The notes beneath the pieces were generated by a model, which saw only the letters and a list, made by a program, of their open reading frames with translations, did not search any database and was not told where the DNA came from. From NCBI GenBank assembly GCA_964244885.1, contig CAXTKD010000006.1:62001-126000 (forward strand): 64,000 nt of DNA. Direction: 5' to 3'. The translations under genes were made by a program, and so were the position numbers. This stretch comes from CAXTKD01 sp964244885 (lineage in GTDB: Bacteria > Pseudomonadota > Alphaproteobacteria > Sphingomonadales > Sphingomonadaceae). Below, one piece after another: positions 60,577 through 64,000 of this stretch (positions are counted from its first letter, which is position 1; the number at the start of each line of letters is the position of its first letter).

Positions 60577-61637
60577 TCTGCCGTCGGGCCGTCCTCGCCG
60601 GCCAGCTTGACGCTCTCGCCGAGCGCGTCGTTCACGTAGAGCTTTCGCACCATGATGAAGGCGACTACGGTGAGCGGTGTCGCCAGCAGCACGCCGGGGA
60701 TGCCGAACAGCAGCCCGAATCCGACGAGCGAGAACAGCGTCAGCGCCGGCGGCAGGTCGACCGACCGCGCCTGGACGATCGGCATGATCACATTGCCCTC
60801 GACCTGCTGGATCAGCAGGTAGAGGCCCATCGTCAGCAGCGTTTCGTTGAGCCCGACGGTCAGCGCCAGCAGCACCGCGGGGATTGCCGACAGGAAAGGC
60901 CCCGCCACGGGCACGAACTCGAACAGCCCGGCGATCAGCGCGAGCGCGAGCGGGGAGGGCACGCCGATCGCCCACAGCCCGAGACCGGCGAGCAGCGCGA
61001 CCGCCACCATCGCGACCAGCTGCGCCAGCAGCCAGCGTCGCAGCGCCTCGCCCGACCGCTCGATCGCCTCGTCGACGTTCGGGCGCTTGGTGGCGGGAAT
61101 CAGTAACAGCAGCCCGTCGCGATACAGCTTCGGCTGCGCCGCGAGATAGATGCCGCCGACGATCGCCAGCACCAGCCCCGAGATCGCGCCCGTCACTCCG
61201 CCGACGATCGTCGTCACCGCGCTGACGATTGTGCCGCCATCGGGCGCCATCGAGCGCAGCTGAGTGATCAGCTGGCGGTCGAGATCGGGCTGGCCGACTC
61301 GAATCTTGAACTGCTCATAGGCCTGCGGCAGCCGCGAGAGCAGCTCGCGCATCTGCGAGTCGATCTGCGCTCCGAACAGCCAGAAGACGAGCGTCAGCGT
61401 GCCCAGGAAGGCGAGGATCACCACCGTCAGCGCGATCCCCGTCGGCAGCGGCGCGCGCCGCTGCAGGCCGTCGGCGGCGGCGCGCAGGATCACCGCGATC
61501 AGCACCGCCGCGAACAGCAGGATCAGCAGCGAGCGCAGCATCCACCCGAGCGCGAACAGCACAGCGAGCGTCAGCACGATCAGCGTGGTGCGAACGACCT
61601 TGCGGTCGGCGGCGGGGGTGGGGGGTGTCGTGGTCAT
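60573..61637 (-). CDS. AI-2E family transporter (PF01594)
   Basis: About 354 aa from the ATG at 61637; a GTG at 61676 would add 13 residues. It has seven to eight membrane segments in the typical pattern: N-terminal pair, a soluble loop (~80-150), then 'GAISGLVLAIVGGIYLAAQPKLYRDGLLLLIPATKR' and 'GLWAIGVPSPLALALIAGLFEFVPVAGPFLSAIPAVLLAL', 'LTLFSLVGFGLLFGIPGVLLATPL'. Members are named for autoinducer-2 export but many act as antiporters or have unknown cargo. No quorum-sensing genes are nearby. Confidence 0.87.
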   Translation of the reverse strand: MTTTPPTPAADRKVVRTTLIVLTLAVLFALGWMLRSLLILLFAAVLIAVILRAAADGLQRRAPLPTGIALTVVILAFLGTLTLVFWLFGAQIDSQMRELLSRLPQAYEQFKIRVGQPDLDRQLITQLRSMAPDGGTIVSAVTTIVGGVTGAISGLVLAIVGGIYLAAQPKLYRDGLLLLIPATKRPNVDEAIERSGEALRRWLLAQLVAMVAVALLAGLGLWAIGVPSPLALALIAGLFEFVPVAGPFLSAIPAVLLALTVGLNETLLTMGLYLLIQQVEGNVIMPIVQARSVDLPPALTLFSLVGFGLLFGIPGVLLATPLTVVAFIMVRKLYVNDALGESVKLAGEDGPTAD

Positions 61638-61695
61638 CGCGATATGAACATTCGACAGGCGTAATAAGTTCGCCACACCCCGGCAACCGCGTTCT

Positions 61696-61938
61696 CTAAA
61701 GCCCCGACAGCGTCACAGCCTCCTTGAACGGCACCACGAGCACGATCGCGCCGCTTTCGTCCGCCACGTCGATCCGGCAGCTCAGGCACAGGCGACCGCG
61801 CGAAACCTCGTCGCACATGATGTCGCGCGCCGCCGCGATCGCCTGCACGCGCGCCGCGTCGATATCGGCAAGCTCGAACCCTTCCTCATCGGCGCAGATC
61901 GCGCCGCACTCGTCGAGGTGGAAATAAAAGCGCGACAT
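61696..61938 (-). CDS. DUF6894 family small protein
   Basis: 80 aa from MSRFYFHLDECGAICADEEG. The opening 'FYFHL.......D.EG.EL.D...AR..A....R..M' is the DUF6894 pattern, common in alphaproteobacteria. It is followed by a short beta stretch 'CRIDVADESGAIVLVVPFKEAVTL'. Function unknown; soluble. Confidence 0.75.
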   Translation of the reverse strand: MSRFYFHLDECGAICADEEGFELADIDAARVQAIAAARDIMCDEVSRGRLCLSCRIDVADESGAIVLVVPFKEAVTLSGL

Positions 61939-61994
61939 GAGCCGCTGCGTGTGCCGCAAATGAAACGCTCGCATTGGCCTATGTTAAGTGGCGG

Positions 61995-62297
61995 CTATTT
62001 GCTTTCCAGCAGCTTCTGGCCCGCCGCCTCGATCGGACCCTTGATCATCCCCGCCATCGCGGCGAGCAGCGGGGGCAGCGACAGCTCCATCCGGACGATG
62101 CTGTCCAGTACGTCGATCGTCCCGCTCACTTCCTGTCCCATCGCCTGCGCCGAGAAGCGCATCCGGTCGCCATCCCAGGTTTCCTCGATCTGGGCGCCTC
62201 GTCCACCCGGAATCTTGTCCGCCAACGCCCCGAACCGCCCCTCCAGCCGCCGCCGCGCCTCGCTCGCGCCGAGCTTGTGGGGAATATTGATGATCAT
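61995..62297 (-). CDS. Polyhydroxyalkanoic acid system family protein (PF09650-like)
   Basis: 100 aa. 'MIINIPHKLGASEARRRLEGRFGALADKIPGG' and 'WDGDRMRFSAQAMGQEVSGTIDVLDSIVRMELSLPPLLAAMAGMIKGPIEAAGQKLL' fit the small PHA-granule-associated family. The exact role in polymer metabolism is not established. No phaC or phaP gene is adjacent. Confidence 0.78.
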   Translation of the reverse strand: MIINIPHKLGASEARRRLEGRFGALADKIPGGRGAQIEETWDGDRMRFSAQAMGQEVSGTIDVLDSIVRMELSLPPLLAAMAGMIKGPIEAAGQKLLESK

Positions 62298-62359
62298 CGC
62301 CGGTCTCCTTGGCCTCCGGCTTGCACAATCGCTGCGGCTCGCGCAATCGCGTGGTTCGC

Positions 62360-62812
62360 ATGATCGGCCTCACCATCCTCGTCGACGCCGACGCCTGCCC
62401 GGTGAAGGACGAGGTCTATCGCGTTGCCGCGCGCTACGGCGTGCCGGTCAAGATCGTCGCCAACAGCTTCATGCGGATTCCCGACTACGGCGAGGTCGAG
62501 CGGGTCATCGTCGGCTCGGGCTTCGACGCGGCCGACGACTGGATCGCCGAAAACGCCTCGCCCTCCGCCGTGGTGATCACCGGCGACATCCTGCTCGCCG
62601 ACCGCTGCGTCAAGGCCGGCGCCACCGTCCTCGGCCACAACGGCAAGCCCTTCACCGCCGCCTCGATCGGCGCCGCCGTCGCCACCCGGGCGCTGATGGC
62701 CGACCTCCGCGACATGGGCGCGGTCTCGGGCGGTCCCGCGCCCTTCGCCAAGACCGACCGCTCGCGCTTCCTGTCCGCCCTCGACGCCGCGCTGGTGAAG
62801 CTCCGGCGCTAG
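62360..62812 (+). CDS. UPF0178 (YaiI/YqxD) family protein
   Basis: 150 aa from MIGLTILVDADACPVKDEVY. 'DADACPVKDEVYRVAARYGVPVKIVANSFM' and 'VITGDILLADRCVKAGATVLGHNGKPFTAASIG' are the family signature, a PIN-like/NYN-type fold with acidic residues that suggest a nuclease-like active site. Biological role unproven. It converges with the VOC gene and overlaps it by 4 bp. Confidence 0.9.
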   Translation: MIGLTILVDADACPVKDEVYRVAARYGVPVKIVANSFMRIPDYGEVERVIVGSGFDAADDWIAENASPSAVVITGDILLADRCVKAGATVLGHNGKPFTAASIGAAVATRALMADLRDMGAVSGGPAPFAKTDRSRFLSALDAALVKLRR

Positions 62813-63147
62813 GGGCGGGCGTGCCGTGGTTCATAGAGCCCGAGCTTGCCGCCGCCCGGCAGGTGGATGGCCGTCGATTGACCCCAGCCTTGCGTGCTGA
62901 ACGGGTCGCAGGCGACTCCCTTGGCCTTCAGCTTCCGCACCACGCCCTCCAGGTCGTCGCACATCAGGTAAAGGGCGTGCTTGTCGTTCTCGTCCGACGG
63001 GTGAGTCGCCAGCTCGGCAGGCGGCAGCTTGAAGATCAGCCAGCCGTCGCCGACGTCGACGTGCGGCAGTGCCAGCAGGTCGCGCAGGAACGCCCGGTCG
63101 GCCTCGGCATCCTTCGAAAAAATCATGACATGTGCGCCTGTGATCAT
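62809..63147 (-). CDS. VOC (glyoxalase/bleomycin-resistance) superfamily protein
   Basis: 112 aa from MITGAHVMIFSKDAEADRAF. 'HVDVGDGWLIFKLPPAELATHPSD', 'YLMCDDLEGVVRKLKAKGVAC' and 'WGQSTAIHLPGGGKLGLYEPRH' show the paired beta-alpha-beta-beta-beta modules; His and Glu residues in the final strand may bind metal. The substrate is unknown. It is divergent from the ArsR-like regulator (53 bp), which may control it. Confidence 0.82.
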   Translation of the reverse strand: MITGAHVMIFSKDAEADRAFLRDLLALPHVDVGDGWLIFKLPPAELATHPSDENDKHALYLMCDDLEGVVRKLKAKGVACDPFSTQGWGQSTAIHLPGGGKLGLYEPRHARP

Positions 63148-63200
63148 GGTCGGTCCTCCTTGGGCGCATTGAACGACAGCCGCGCGGCCTTGCCAACCGC

Positions 63201-63488
63201 GTGATTTTGAACTCACATGCGAGAGTGAGAAGCGGCCCGAATGCCCCGGCCATCCTCGACGCGCTCGGCGACCCGACGCGCCGCCTGATCTTCGAGCGCC
63301 TGCGCCGCGTCCCGTCCGACCCGACGACGCTCGCCCGACATCTGCCCGTCACCCGCTCGGCGGTCTCGCGCCACCTCAAGGTCCTGCGCGACTCCGGCCT
63401 CGTCGATTCGGTTCCCGACGGCTCGCGCCAGATCTACAGCGTCCTTCCCGCCGGCCTCGCGCCGCTCTCCAGGTGGATCGCCGAATGA
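63201..63488 (+). CDS. ArsR-type winged-helix regulator
   Basis: 95 aa from a GTG at 63201 (a GTG at 63225 is possible). 'ILDALGDPTRRLIFERLRRVPSDPTTLARHLPVTRSAVSRHLKVLRDSGLVDSVPDGSRQIYSV' is a complete ArsR helix-turn-helix with the DPTRR opening. No metal-binding cysteines are visible. Position between the VOC gene and trmO-like gene (ATGA overlap with the latter) suggests local control. Confidence 0.88.
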   Translation: MILNSHARVRSGPNAPAILDALGDPTRRLIFERLRRVPSDPTTLARHLPVTRSAVSRHLKVLRDSGLVDSVPDGSRQIYSVLPAGLAPLSRWIAE

Positions 63489-63949
63489 CTCCGATCAGCC
63501 TCACCCCCATCGGCCATGTCGTCGGCGGCCGCGAGGTGCCGGAGGACGACGACTGGGGCGCCAGCCGCGCCCGTATCGGGCTTGATCCCGCGCGCTTCAC
63601 GCCCAGCGCGCTCGCCGGGCTCGACTCGTTCAGCCATGCCGAGGTGATCTATGTCTTCGACCGAGTCGGCGACGGCGACATCACCACCGCCGCGCGCCGC
63701 CCGCGCGGCAATCCGGACTGGCCGCTCGTCGGCATCTTCGCGCAGCGCGGCAGGAACCGTCCCAACCGCCTCGGCGTCACGGTCTGCCGCATCGTCGCGG
63801 TCGACGGCCTCGCGCTAGAGGTCGAAGGCCTCGACGCCATCGACGGCACACCCGTCCTCGACATCAAGCCCGTGATGTCTGGTTTCCATCCACGCGGCGA
63901 ACTCCGCGAACCCGACTGGGCGCGCGAGATCATGGCGGGCTATTGGTAA
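63485..63949 (+). CDS. TrmO-like tRNA (adenine-N6)-methyltransferase / TsaA family
   Basis: 154 aa; the ATG overlaps the ArsR stop (ATGA). 'TPIGHVVGG', 'DSFSHAEVIYVFDRV', 'GIFAQRGRNRPNRLGVTVCRIVAVDG' and 'LEVEGLDAIDGTPVLDIKPVMSGF' are the TsaA/TrmO signature (RxxxRPNxxG...DGTPVLDIKPY). TrmO methylates t6A37 of some tRNAs with SAM. It lacks the C-terminal extension of the E. coli enzyme, so this is the short form. A hairpin follows at once. Confidence 0.85.
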   Translation: MTPISLTPIGHVVGGREVPEDDDWGASRARIGLDPARFTPSALAGLDSFSHAEVIYVFDRVGDGDITTAARRPRGNPDWPLVGIFAQRGRNRPNRLGVTVCRIVAVDGLALEVEGLDAIDGTPVLDIKPVMSGFHPRGELREPDWAREIMAGYW

Positions 63950-63950
63950 G

Positions 63951-63985
63951 AAAAAGGGCGGCCCGCGAGGAGCCGCCCTCGTTCG
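63951..63985 (+). terminator. Rho-independent-like terminator after the trmO-like gene
   Basis: AAAAA, then stem GGGCGGC (63956-63962) / GCCGCCC (63972-63978), then TCGTTCG. The A-run on the left and weak T-run on the right could serve both directions. Confidence 0.65.
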
Positions 63986-64000
63986 CACTGCCTTCGCCGG

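Overview
The window is about 64 kb of G+C-rich chromosome. It suggests a sphingomonad-type alphaproteobacterium: it carries ctrA with its inhibitor sciP, three PEP-CTERM proteins, DUF3297, DUF6894 and DUF1153 proteins, an fpr/adrenodoxin-reductase-like flavoenzyme, and many short G+C-rich palindromic intergenic repeats. Most of it is housekeeping DNA. No phage, IS transposase or CRISPR array was recognised.

Layout. 1-8.9 kb (minus strand): the N-terminal 1237 residues of a giant repeat surface protein, directly downstream of a TolC-like outer-membrane protein; then a TauE/SafE permease, mmsA and three small conserved proteins. 9.0-16.65 kb: a restriction-modification island. It has two alpha-class (D12) adenine methyltransferases translationally coupled to a PLD-type nuclease, a decayed second copy of the 3' end of lepA, an unrecognised 90-aa protein, and a 1249-aa type IIG enzyme pointing the other way. 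The intact lepA (16.9-18.7 kb) borders the island. 18.85-21.5 kb: three PEP-CTERM genes in two transcription units, each unit preceded by a sigma-54-like -24/-12 element. 21.6-23.6 kb: flavoprotein reductase, tRNA-Pro(CGG) and a lipoprotein. 23.7-33.0 kb: a leucine/isovalerate degradation cluster (liuB, liuC, liuD, liuA) flanked by two MFS transporters. 33.2-36.5 kb: a cytochrome P450, a glycine-zipper protein, ctrA and sciP. 36.6-43.9 kb: mnmA, phzF-like, pdxH, and the run dnaJ-like, yihY, fabI, DUF4160 (frameshifted), DUF2442, aroC. 44-49.3 kb (minus strand): serC-serA-hisZ-purA. 49.5-64 kb: LOG protein, membrane cytochrome c, pheA, a frameshifted serine hydrolase, nudC-thrC, 4.5S RNA-dnaX-ybaB, FKBP isomerase, mtgA, a Crp/Fnr regulator, an AI-2E family permease and several small enzymes and regulators.

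How the genes work together. The liu genes convert isovaleryl-CoA to 3-hydroxy-3-methylglutaryl-CoA, and mmsA serves valine catabolism. serC/serA make serine, aroC/pheA lead to phenylalanine, and thrC, hisZ and purA serve threonine, histidine and AMP synthesis. SciP and CtrA form a cell-cycle pair. The sigma-54-like elements suggest that the PEP-CTERM genes are controlled together. The most unusual region is the island downstream of lepA, where a PLD-nuclease/two-methylase system and a type IIG system are stacked around a lepA remnant. The remnant's last codons now supply the ribosome binding site and start context of the nuclease gene.

Limits: all calls come from reading the sequence and remembered family hallmarks; no searches were run. 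Several starts are judgement calls. Two frameshifts could be real decay or sequence errors.
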